A DNA stretch of 7,512 nucleotides, taken from contig PUOB01000287.1 in assembly GCA_003551985.1 (NCBI GenBank), positions 1-7,512 of the forward strand. Direction: 5' to 3'. Every line of letters begins with the position of its first letter. Positions within the stretch are counted from its first letter, which is position 1. The notes below the pieces were generated by a model. That model did no database searches. It had not been told where the DNA came from and saw only the letters and a list, made by a program, of their open reading frames with translations. Positions 1-6,115 of the stretch are shown one piece after another. A program made the position numbers and the translations under genes. The stretch comes from Desulfobacteraceae bacterium (GTDB lineage: Bacteria; Desulfobacterota; Desulfobacteria; Desulfobacterales; Desulfosalsimonadaceae).

Positions 1-431
1 CCATTGTGCACCCCGTTGAAAAGGGATGCAGCGAGGATCAGGATCAGCATCGGCGACGGCTTCAGCGGATCGATGAGCCATATCGAAAGGCATGCGCCGA
101 TATCGATCCACATTGGTAAAATGGTGTATTCGGCGCTTAACCGTCTCAACATGAACAAGAAATGCAAAAGGAGGTGCGCCATGCCCAGCGCAACGGATAT
201 TGAAATAACATCCAATGGGTTTACGACAAGCGGATAGCTTGCGTGGAATAAATAATAGGAAGCACCGATCAGTATCATGCTGAGGCGAAGCATCAGCAGC
301 ACTTTCGGGGCCTTGATGAGGGGGTGGAATTGTCGGGCAGGGGCCTCGTTCGGGGAGTCCGCCGCAAACGGCGGAATGCCGCCTTTACCGCCTTGATCCG
401 CATCGTTTGGATGGCTTCGGAGAGTCCACAT
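1..431 (-). CDS. N-terminal part of a multi-pass membrane protein (3' end outside window)
   Basis: An open frame runs leftward from an ATG at 431-429 to the window edge with no stop, giving 143 complete codons. An in-frame TGA lies about 60 bp upstream of the ATG, which limits the start. Residues 1-40 are hydrophilic and rich in Gly, Pro, Ala, Asp and Asn, so probably a disordered cytoplasmic tail. About four hydrophobic segments follow, near residues 46-63, 74-95, 106-121 and 127-140, with a basic connector (LRRLS) after the second. The layout, including a WID motif and a segment ending in FNGVHN, recalls the N-terminal membrane sensor part of some histidine kinases and GGDEF proteins (RpfC-like). 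That is a resemblance only, because no kinase or cyclase domain lies inside the window. The ribosome site is weak: an AGGA about 11 nt before the ATG. The gene is divergent from the transporter genes. I am fairly sure that it is coding but not of its function. Confidence 0.7.
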   Translation of the reverse strand, partial: MWTLRSHPNDADQGGKGGIPPFAADSPNEAPARQFHPLIKAPKVLLMLRLSMILIGASYYLFHASYPLVVNPLDVISISVALGMAHLLLHFLFMLRRLSAEYTILPMWIDIGACLSIWLIDPLKPSPMLILILAASLFNGVHN

Positions 432-435
432 AGGA

Positions 436-467
436 AGTATAATCCTGCAAAAAAATGGATTTGTCAA
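436..467 (-). promoter_or_regulatory. Candidate sigma70-type promoter for the leftward membrane gene
   Basis: Read on the minus strand, a perfect TTGACA lies at 467-462. After 17 bp comes GATTAT (444-439, four of six -10 consensus bases). A better -10 match, TATACT (441-436), lies at a less favourable 20-bp spacing. The predicted start of transcription would fall at or next to the ATG at 431, implying a leaderless or nearly leaderless mRNA. The -35 match is exact, but the rest is weak and could be chance in AT-rich DNA. Confidence 0.35.
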
Positions 468-478
468 TATAAATAACG

Positions 479-492
479 CTCATATATATGAG
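479..492. promoter_or_regulatory. Perfect 14-bp palindrome in divergent intergenic region, possible operator
   Basis: CTCATATATATGAG is an exact inverted repeat with no spacer. It lies between the leftward membrane gene and the rightward transporter genes. It sits 12 bp upstream of the minus-strand TTGACA and 23 bp upstream of a plus-strand TATAAT (516-521). Dimeric regulators commonly bind such symmetrical sites, so this could be an operator or activator site acting on one or both genes. The core is simple alternating AT, which weakens the case. Confidence 0.35.
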
Positions 493-515
493 AAAAAGGA
501 GTATATAAAGATACG

Positions 516-521
516 TATAAT
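516..521 (+). promoter_or_regulatory. Candidate -10 box upstream of the transporter genes
   Basis: TATAAT, an exact -10 consensus, lies about 134 bp before the chosen start of the first permease. No recognisable TTGACA-like box sits 16-18 bp upstream (that stretch is A-rich), so a promoter here would need an activator. The palindrome at 479-492 would be placed at roughly -35 to -50, a common activator position. The rest of the 522-654 leader shows no clear ORF, riboswitch or terminator. Confidence 0.25.
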
Positions 522-654
522 GCTTATTTTGACTGGAATGTCTGAATTGCATTGAAAAGGCGCCTCAACTAAGGTAGTATTCAACGCTCCGTACCTTGAA
601 GCCGCCTTGCAGGCAGGGCCTTGTGCAAATCCTGATTCATTATTCCCTTTCATT

Positions 655-1698
655 ATGGAACGTATCGATTATTTCATAAAGCGGATACTGCTTGTGATCC
701 CGACGTTTATCGGCATAACGGTGCTTTGTTTCGGGTTGATCCAGTTTGTGCCGGGCGGTCCGGTGGAACAGGCCATCATGAATATGCGGGGGATCGGTGA
801 AGGGGAGCATCCCGGCGCACGCGGCAGCGCCGAAACCATAACCGAGCGACAGCGCGCTGAAATCGAGGCCTATTATGGCTTTGACCGTCCTTTTTACGAA
901 CGCTATAAGATCTGGTTGATCGACGATCGAATCGGAATGCGGATGGCTTCGTACCGGTATCCTGACAGGAGCGCTTGGGAATTGATTCGCGGCAGGTTCC
1001 ATGTATCGATGATTTTCGGGGTGACCGGCCTGCTCCTGTCCTACCTGATATGCATTCCGCTCGGGATTCTGAAGGCGCTCCGGCATGACAGCCTGTTCGA
1101 CGTTACCTCGAGCATTATCGTTTTTGTGGGGTATGCCATACCGCCATTCGCCCTGGGGATGATCCTGAAGATGCTTTTTACCGGGACGGTCGACGGCCTG
1201 TGGGATATCTTTCCATCCGCCGGGTTCCATTCCGACGATTACGCCCACCTGGGCACCTTGGGCCGGATGCAGGATATTTTCATGCACATGTTTCTGCCGG
1301 TCCTGTGCTATGTGATCGGCAACTTTGCGATTCTTACCCTTCTTATGAAAAATTCGCTTATAGAGCAAATCAGCAGGGATTACGTCAGGACCGTGCTGGC
1401 CAAGGGGGGGTCGTATTCGAGGGCGATATGGGGGCATGCGGTCAGGAATTCGCTTATACCCATCGTAACGGGGATCGGGGCTATTTTGACGGTTATGTTC
1501 GCAGGATCGGTAATCATCGAGCAGGTTTTCGAGATTCCGGGAATGGGGCGGCTGAGCCTCGAAGCCATTGTCGGCAGGGATTACCCTGTTTTCATGGGGA
1601 TTTTGGCCCTTACCTCGATCCTTGTGCTCCTGGGAAACATTCTCTCGGATTTATGCTACGTCCTGATCGATCCGCGGATCAATTTTCAAAAGCAGTAA
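655..1698 (+). CDS. yejB: Peptide-type ABC importer permease, YejB-like
   Basis: Inner-membrane permease of a peptide/nickel-type (DppB family) ABC importer; with the next permease it would form the translocation channel. The 347 residues start MERIDYFIKR and match the E. coli YejB pattern closely: a first membrane segment near residues 9-30, then the FVPGGPVEQ motif, a periplasmic loop with YGFDRPFYERY (74-84), membrane segments near 117-140, 150-175 and 212-231, the EAA-type coupling loop for the ATPase at about 242-268, membrane segments near 271-289 and 311-334, and an ending LIDPRINF like YejB's LVDPRIDF. I chose the ATG at 655 because it places the start as in YejB. An in-frame TTG at 607 would add 16 unrelated residues. 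No good Shine-Dalgarno precedes 655. The next permease starts 7 bp after the stop. Family assignment is strong, but the substrate is not shown. Confidence 0.9.
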   Translation: MERIDYFIKRILLVIPTFIGITVLCFGLIQFVPGGPVEQAIMNMRGIGEGEHPGARGSAETITERQRAEIEAYYGFDRPFYERYKIWLIDDRIGMRMASYRYPDRSAWELIRGRFHVSMIFGVTGLLLSYLICIPLGILKALRHDSLFDVTSSIIVFVGYAIPPFALGMILKMLFTGTVDGLWDIFPSAGFHSDDYAHLGTLGRMQDIFMHMFLPVLCYVIGNFAILTLLMKNSLIEQISRDYVRTVLAKGGSYSRAIWGHAVRNSLIPIVTGIGAILTVMFAGSVIIEQVFEIPGMGRLSLEAIVGRDYPVFMGILALTSILVLLGNILSDLCYVLIDPRINFQKQ

Positions 1699-1705
1699 GA
1701 CGCAT

Positions 1706-3295
1706 ATGGGTATCATCAAAAACCCGGTAACAAAAAAGCGGTGGTCGCGTTTTGCCGAAAGCAGAAGGTCCTATTATTCTTTCTGGATTCTTCTGGTTCT
1801 GTTCGGCCTGAGCCTGGGCGCCGAACTGCTTTGCAACGGGACCCCGTTGTATATCCGGTTTGAGGGCAAATCCTACTTCCCGCTGCTGCGGTATTATTCA
1901 GAGGCCGTGTTCCTGGAGGACGGCCGGGAGACCCGCCCGAATTACAAAAGGCTCAACCAGGAAGCCCCGTTTGCGGATAATCCGGGCAATATAATGATTT
2001 TTCCGCCGCACCCTTACGGTCCCTACGAAACGGTACGGGCCGAGACCATTGATATTGAGGACGAGGTAACCGTTGCGCTCACGCCGGTGCTGCGGGTGGG
2101 CACGGTCGATGTCACCCCCGGTTTCAAGGCGGTGCGGTCCAATTTTTTCGAGTTTTTCGCAGGAATCGATGCCTCCGGCATAGCGCAGTCCGATATTTCC
2201 CGGCATTTTGATTTTCCGGACGCACTGAAGCAGGGGCTTGAAAGGCGTTTCAACAACCGGGCGGCATCATACGAGTCGTTTCGCATATCAAGGGGGCCTA
2301 AAGAATTCGACGTGGCATTGTCGACCTATGCCCCCCGGGATGAGCCGCCGGAAACCCTCCGGCTTATTTTCCGGGAAGTCCCCCGGGAAGGCGCCCTGGA
2401 GCGAAAGGAAGCGGTTTTTGATAAAAACCTTGAACCGGTGATCCCCTTGCCCGGTTTGTGGGAAGAAATTGACGAGGATGACCGGGATCTGCTGGCCAGC
2501 CTTGTATTGGAGCGCATTGATGGCCCCGTGGACGATCAACGTTTTGTCTTCGGTGATCGCCAGTACCAGGTGTCGTTTTTGAAAACCGATGTCCGGTTTC
2601 CGTTTCCGCCTGTTTCAGGGCACCCCCTGGGTATCGACAGCGCCGGGCGGGATGTGCTTTCCAGGATCGTTTACGGGCTTCGCATTTCCCTTTCATTCGG
2701 TTTTCTTCTGGTGGGGACGTCCATGACCCTGGGCATCCTTACCGGCTCTTTGCAGGGGTATTACGGCGGCAAACTCGATATTACGGCGCAGCGCATGATT
2801 GAAATCTGGAGCGCGCTGCCGTTTCTCTACGTCATGATTCTTATGGGATCGATCTATGGCCGCTCCTTCACGCTGCTGCTGATTATATATGGCCTTTTCA
2901 ACTGGATCGGCATATCGTATTATATACGTGCTGAATTTTTAAACCTCCGCAACCGGCCCTTTGTGGAGGCGGCGCGATGCATGGGGATACCGTCGCGTAA
3001 AATCATATTCAAACATATCCTCCCCAACGGCCTGGTTCCGGTAATTACTTTTTTTCCGTTTTCCCTTGTCGGGGCCATTGGGGCGCTTGCCGCTCTGGAT
3101 TACCTCGGCTTCGGCCTGCCGCCGCCAACGCCGTCCTGGGGAGAGCTGATTTTCCAGGCGCAGCAGTACCGGTGGGCCTGGTGGCTGATTTTGTACCCCT
3201 CCCTGGCATTGTTTACGGTCATGCTGTTGGGCGTGTTTATCGGCGAGGGGGTCAGAAACGCATATGACCCCCGGCACTACAGCCGCCTCGAGTAG
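1706..3295 (+). CDS. yejE: Peptide-type ABC importer permease, YejE-like, with large periplasmic insertion
   Basis: Second inner-membrane permease (DppC/YejE type), partner of the YejB-like protein. The N-terminus has the YejE signature: a basic RWSRFAESRR, then a membrane segment near 25-43 with FGLSLGAELL, then PLYIRFEGKSYFPLLRYYSE. The C-terminal half (about 302-529) is a complete permease domain: HPLGIDSAGRDVLSRIVYG, further membrane segments, the EAA coupling loop EAARCMGIPSRKIIFKHILPNG at 421-442, and a final GEGVRNAYDP. Typical YejE proteins have about 340 residues and this one 529. The excess is a hydrophilic block at about 112-295 (bases about 2039-2590), between the first membrane segment and the permease domain, hence probably periplasmic. 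I do not recognise its fold. The reading frame is intact across it, so it is not a frameshift artefact. The ATG at 1706, 7 bp after the preceding stop, fits translational coupling. Confidence 0.9.
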   Translation: MGIIKNPVTKKRWSRFAESRRSYYSFWILLVLFGLSLGAELLCNGTPLYIRFEGKSYFPLLRYYSEAVFLEDGRETRPNYKRLNQEAPFADNPGNIMIFPPHPYGPYETVRAETIDIEDEVTVALTPVLRVGTVDVTPGFKAVRSNFFEFFAGIDASGIAQSDISRHFDFPDALKQGLERRFNNRAASYESFRISRGPKEFDVALSTYAPRDEPPETLRLIFREVPREGALERKEAVFDKNLEPVIPLPGLWEEIDEDDRDLLASLVLERIDGPVDDQRFVFGDRQYQVSFLKTDVRFPFPPVSGHPLGIDSAGRDVLSRIVYGLRISLSFGFLLVGTSMTLGILTGSLQGYYGGKLDITAQRMIEIWSALPFLYVMILMGSIYGRSFTLLLIIYGLFNWIGISYYIRAEFLNLRNRPFVEAARCMGIPSRKIIFKHILPNGLVPVITFFPFSLVGAIGALAALDYLGFGLPPPTPSWGELIFQAQQYRWAWWLILYPSLALFTVMLLGVFIGEGVRNAYDPRHYSRLE

Positions 3296-3306
3296 CGGAG
3301 AAACCG

Positions 3307-3323
3307 TCTGCGGCAGATTTTTT
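3307..3323 (+). terminator. Weak terminator-like hairpin after the second permease gene
   Basis: TCTG and CAGA (3307-3310 and 3314-3317) can pair around a 3-nt loop and are followed at once by six T (3318-3323), then a run of eight A. The stem has only 4 bp, so on its own it is a poor intrinsic terminator. It lies 12 bp after the permease stop. If active, it would separate the permease and ATPase transcripts. Confidence 0.25.
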
Positions 3324-3364
3324 AAAAAAAACAAATATAATGCATTCGTAGAAAGTCGGTTTTA

Positions 3365-3488
3365 GATGGTGCCGTAAAAAGTTCAAGATCAAGGCTTGCG
3401 CGATTACGAAGAATGCAGCGTACTAACTGTACGTGAAATTCTGAGGAATCGCGCATAACGCAGATATTGGACTTTTTACGGCGCCATC
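3365..3488. repeat. 124-bp long imperfect palindrome (MITE/REP-like element)
   Basis: The ends are inverted repeats: GATGGTGCCGTAAAAAGT (3365-3382) matches the reverse complement of 3471-3488 at 17 of 18 positions. Complementarity continues inward through GCGCGATT with AGAAT, on the left, paired with ATTCT and AATCGCGC on the right, to a centre of CGTAC-TAACT-GTACG (3419-3433). The arms are about 59 and 60 nt with a 5-nt loop, so the whole segment could fold into one hairpin or cruciform. It has no credible ORF, and no T-run follows it, so it is not a standard terminator. The architecture fits a non-autonomous mobile repeat. I have the impression that similar elements are common in Desulfobacterales genomes, but I cannot verify this here. 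It separates the two permease genes from the two ATPase genes and ends 11 bp before the ATPase start codon. Confidence 0.8.
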
Positions 3489-3491
3489 AAA

Positions 3492-3497
3492 TATAAT
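3492..3497 (+). promoter_or_regulatory. TATAAT box directly before the first ATPase start codon
   Basis: An exact -10 consensus lies 2 bp before the ATG at 3500, just outside the right end of the palindrome. The only -35-like sequence is a poor TTGGAC (3467-3472) inside the palindrome, at a long 19-bp spacing. A transcript from here would start inside the coding region, just after the annotated start codon, so it could serve this gene only from a later start. No Shine-Dalgarno sequence is visible between the palindrome and the ATG. Confidence 0.15.
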
Positions 3498-3499
3498 AT

Positions 3500-4546
3500 A
3501 TGAAGACACCATTGATTGACATACAAAACCTTTCCGTTCGCTTTGACACGGATGAAGGCGCCTTCAGGGCGGTTGACGATGTTTCTTTTCATATAGACCC
3601 GGGGGAGTCCCTGGGCCTGGTAGGTGAGTCGGGGTGCGGCAAATCGGTTACCGCGCTTGCGGTAAACCGTCTTATCCCTTCGCCGCCGGGCCGTATCGAA
3701 TCGGGCCGCGTTATTTTTGAAAACCGGGATCTCCTTGCCATAAAGGCGCCCCTTTTAAGGCAGGTACGGGGCTCGGCCATATCCATGATATTCCAGGAAC
3801 CGCTTTCGGCTTTGTCTCCGCTGCACCGTATCGGGCGCCAGATGGTCGAGGGGGTTCGCTTTCACAGCGCCATGTCCAAAAATGAGGCCAGGGATTATGC
3901 CCGTACGTGGCTTTCAAAAGTCGGCATCCCGGATGCCGGTGAACGCATGTATGCCTATCCCTTCCAGCTCTCCGGGGGGATGCAGCAGCGGATCATGATC
4001 GCCATGGCGTTGATGCTTTCGCCCTCCCTTATTATCGCGGACGAGCCCACCACCGCCCTGGATGTGACGACTCAGGCACAGATTTTCGATCTCATCCGGG
4101 AAATGAAGGAAAATGATACATCCCTTTTGCTGATCACGCATGATATGGGCGTGGTATGGGAAATGTGCGACCGGGTGATTGTTATGTACGCATCGCGGAT
4201 CGTGGAGAGCGGGCCGGTCAATGATATTTTTTTCAATCCGGCACATCCCTACACGGCGGGCCTCCTCGAGGCCGTTCCGAAGCTCTCTGCCCAAAAAGCG
4301 CATTTGCCGGCAATTCCCGGCCAGGTACCGTCTCCGTTTGATTATCCGGAAGGGTGCAACTTTCAAAAGCGGTGCAAATACGTCCACGACAGGTGCCGAC
4401 AGGATACCCCGGCGTTGGTTGAGGTCGGCGAAAAGCACTTTACCGCCTGTTTCCGGGCCTCACAGCCCGGGGACCGGCCCCGGGGGGCTGCCTTGAACCC
4501 ACAGCAAGGAAACGAAGAAACCGATGCCGCCCGAAATGGTACATGA
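3500..4546 (+). CDS. Peptide-type ABC importer ATPase, DppD/N-terminal-YejF-like
   Basis: Cytoplasmic ATPase that would power the two permeases. All nucleotide-binding motifs are intact in the 348 residues: Walker A GESGCGKS (42-49), Q-loop IFQEP with Q99, signature LSGGM (157-161), Walker B LIIADE (177-182), D-loop ALD (186-188) and switch histidine H214 in LITHD. The C-terminus has the oligopeptide-transporter extension ([15 protein letters not shown], then IPGQVPSP) and four cysteines, C286, C292, C299 and C317 (C-x5-C-x6-C-x17-C). In DppD/OppD-type ATPases this pattern is linked to a [4Fe-4S] cluster. A polar, probably disordered tail follows (318-348). The sequence is like the first half of E. 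coli YejF, but here the gene ends after one ATPase domain. The start fits the family's N-terminus ([11 protein letters not shown]). The gene begins 11 bp after the palindromic element and overlaps the next gene by 23 bp. Confidence 0.92.
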   Translation: MKTPLIDIQNLSVRFDTDEGAFRAVDDVSFHIDPGESLGLVGESGCGKSVTALAVNRLIPSPPGRIESGRVIFENRDLLAIKAPLLRQVRGSAISMIFQEPLSALSPLHRIGRQMVEGVRFHSAMSKNEARDYARTWLSKVGIPDAGERMYAYPFQLSGGMQQRIMIAMALMLSPSLIIADEPTTALDVTTQAQIFDLIREMKENDTSLLLITHDMGVVWEMCDRVIVMYASRIVESGPVNDIFFNPAHPYTAGLLEAVPKLSAQKAHLPAIPGQVPSPFDYPEGCNFQKRCKYVHDRCRQDTPALVEVGEKHFTACFRASQPGDRPRGAALNPQQGNEETDAARNGT

Positions 4547-5525
4547 TGGCATACAAGCGGAAAAAAACGGCTTTCCGCTTCTTGAAGTAAGGGACCTTAA
4601 GACCTGGTTTCCTATAAAACGGGGATTGTTTTCCCTTGCGGCGGGGTACGTGCGTGCGGTGGACGGCGTGTCGTTTGTCATCCGGCGAAATGAAACCCTG
4701 GGACTGGTCGGGGAGTCGGGTTGCGGCAAGACCACCCTGGGACGCACCCTGCTCGGATTGGAGCGGTTGAGCGCCGGCGATATACGCTTTGACGGCATAT
4801 CGATTCCCTCCCTGGGACGGCGGCGCATGAATCGCCTGAGAAGGCATATCCAGGTTGTTTTCCAGGATCCGCTTTCCTCGTTGAATCCTCGTATGAATGT
4901 CATGGATATTGTTACGGAGGGGCTGGTGCAGTTCGGTATGGTTGAAGGATCGCGGCAGGACCATGCGGCGAAACTCCTCCAGGAGGTCGGGATGAGCGGT
5001 GATTCGATCTACCGATGGCCCCACGAGTTTTCAGGGGGGCAGCGCCAGCGGATCAGCATTGCCCGCGCCTTGTCCCTGAAACCCGACCTCATCATATGCG
5101 ACGAGGCGGTAAGCGCACTGGACGTATCCGTTCAGGCCCAGGTCATCAACCTGCTTTTGAAGCTTCAGGCCGATCACCGGCTTTCCTACCTGTTCATATC
5201 CCATGACTTGAGCGTTGTCAGCAACATTGCCGACCGGGTGGCCGTGATGTATCTGGGCCGGATCGTGGAAAGCGGAAAGACAGGGGATGTCATCCAAAAT
5301 CCGCTTCACCCTTACACGCGTGTCCTTATTGCGGCCGTACCGGTTGCCGGCGGGAAACGGATCGGGAAGCATGCCGTGCGGGGCGAAACACCGTCTTCCG
5401 CAGCGCCCCCCGATGGGTGTCACTTCAATCCCCGGTGCCCTGAGGTAATGCCGGTATGCCGGCGGCAAACCCCGCCGGAGGTGGCGCAAAACGGCCGGCG
5501 TGTGATGTGCCATTTGTATGGATAG
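4524..5525 (+). CDS. Peptide-type ABC importer ATPase, DppF/C-terminal-YejF-like
   Basis: Second cytoplasmic ATPase, expected to pair with the preceding one as the motor heterodimer. In 333 residues it shows Walker A GESGCGKT (63-70), Q-loop VVFQDP with Q114, signature FSGGQRQR (169-176), Walker B LIICDE (189-194), D-loop ALD (198-200) and switch H227 in FISHD. The N-terminal [12 protein letters not shown] followed by VRAVDGVSF is typical of DppF/OppF and of the second half of YejF. The C-terminus carries NPLHPYT and four cysteines, C299, C305, C312 and C329 (C-x5-C-x6-C-x16-C), again the possible Fe-S pattern. The start at 4524 lies inside the previous gene in another frame; AAGGA (4506-4510) is a fair but distant ribosome site, and an ATG four codons later is an alternative. 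The 23-bp overlap suggests coupled translation and fixed stoichiometry. Confidence 0.92.
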   Translation: MPPEMVHDGIQAEKNGFPLLEVRDLKTWFPIKRGLFSLAAGYVRAVDGVSFVIRRNETLGLVGESGCGKTTLGRTLLGLERLSAGDIRFDGISIPSLGRRRMNRLRRHIQVVFQDPLSSLNPRMNVMDIVTEGLVQFGMVEGSRQDHAAKLLQEVGMSGDSIYRWPHEFSGGQRQRISIARALSLKPDLIICDEAVSALDVSVQAQVINLLLKLQADHRLSYLFISHDLSVVSNIADRVAVMYLGRIVESGKTGDVIQNPLHPYTRVLIAAVPVAGGKRIGKHAVRGETPSSAAPPDGCHFNPRCPEVMPVCRRQTPPEVAQNGRRVMCHLYG

Positions 5526-5535
5526 GCCGTCTCCC

Positions 5536-5550
5536 GGATGGGGGCCATCC
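5536..5550. terminator. Small GC hairpin at the convergent gene junction
   Basis: GGATGG and CCATCC (5536-5541 and 5545-5550) form a perfect 6-bp stem with a 3-nt GGG loop. It lies in the 31-bp space between the ends of the rightward ATPase gene and the leftward membrane-protein gene, where a bidirectional terminator would be expected. No T-run follows on either strand, so intrinsic termination is doubtful. Confidence 0.3.
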
Positions 5551-5556
5551 AGACCG

Positions 5557-6108
5557 TCATGCCGCTTTATCGTTTTTGATCTTCCAGTAGATTCGAAACA
5601 GGTCCCTCGAGTATATCCCCGGCGCCGCATGATCCCCTTGCTTGAAAATGAAGTTGACCGCGTCGGCCGCCTCGTGCTCGGTCAGGGTGAAGGTGGCCGT
5701 GGCCATGAATGCCTCGGCGCCGGTCGAGCCCATCCGCTGGGTTAAATACCGGGCATTGATGACCGCCACGGTGACAACGCCGCCCTTGTGTTCGATGAAT
5801 TCCAGCTTTGGCGGGTCCGTGGGCTTTTTGTCCTCAGGGTTCCGAAAGCTTTCCGGATTTTTATCGGACCGGTTGACGGCAAAGACCAGTTTTTCAATGT
5901 CATGTTTTATCTCATCGATTTTTCCCCCCCGAACGAGGACGTCGCCGTCCCGGGTCCCGATCCGTGCATTCCAGGTGTAGGCCTCGTCCCGGTAATCAAT
6001 GACGATTTCTTCATCCATCCGCGCCTGGTAAATGGCAAAGACGATAGCGGCGCCCAGGAGGGCGGCCCCGGCCATGCCGATTAACAAATATTTGTTTTTT
6101 AGCAGCAT
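5557..6108 (-). CDS. Membrane-anchored small protein with GerMN-like domain
   Basis: 183 residues, starting at ATG 6108 with a GGTGA ribosome site 7 nt upstream. An in-frame TTG at 6135 would add 9 residues but overlaps the upstream gene more and lacks support. Residues about 7-27 form one hydrophobic segment after a short KNK, giving an uncleaved N-terminal anchor or signal sequence. There is no lipobox cysteine, so it is not a lipoprotein. The rest is soluble and probably periplasmic. Residues about 103-172 (GGVVTVAVINARYLTQRMGSTG... then TATFTLTEHEAADAVNFIF) follow the pattern of GerMN domains: a V-x-V strand, a GS turn, a helix with TLTE, then a V-x-F-x-F strand. GerMN domains occur in the spore protein GerM and in envelope proteins of many bacteria. 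The match is by eye and moderate. The gene starts 7 bp after the SIS-domain gene, so the two are probably co-transcribed and coupled. Confidence 0.75.
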   Translation of the reverse strand: MLLKNKYLLIGMAGAALLGAAIVFAIYQARMDEEIVIDYRDEAYTWNARIGTRDGDVLVRGGKIDEIKHDIEKLVFAVNRSDKNPESFRNPEDKKPTDPPKLEFIEHKGGVVTVAVINARYLTQRMGSTGAEAFMATATFTLTEHEAADAVNFIFKQGDHAAPGIYSRDLFRIYWKIKNDKAA

Positions 6109-6115
6109 TGTCGAT

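Noticed and set aside
189..196. Possible tRNA, rRNA, CRISPR or transposase genes anywhere in the window
   Set aside because: No cloverleaf-like segments, spaced direct repeats or transposase-like frames were seen on reading; the coordinates given are only a placeholder for a window-wide check.
358..375. TCCGCC/GGCGGA hairpin with 6-nt loop
   Set aside because: It lies inside the coding region of the left membrane protein, in its GC-rich disordered N-terminal part, and has no regulatory context.
607..654. Upstream TTG start extending the YejB-like protein by 16 residues
   Set aside because: The added residues do not resemble YejB N-termini, and the ATG at 655 aligns with the family start.
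640..1437. Long minus-strand open frame (265 codons) opposite the first permease
   Set aside because: It is antisense to a clear YejB-like gene, and its product is rich in His, Arg, Pro and Gln with no domain-like pattern, typical of a shadow frame.
1200..1730. Plus-strand open frame (176 codons) inside the first permease gene
   Set aside because: It is an out-of-frame overlap with the conserved permease core, with low-complexity Arg/Gly/Pro composition.
3365..3488. Palindrome as an ordinary intrinsic terminator
   Set aside because: It is far longer than a terminator stem, has no T-run after the stem, and its T5/A5 stretches lie inside the paired arms.
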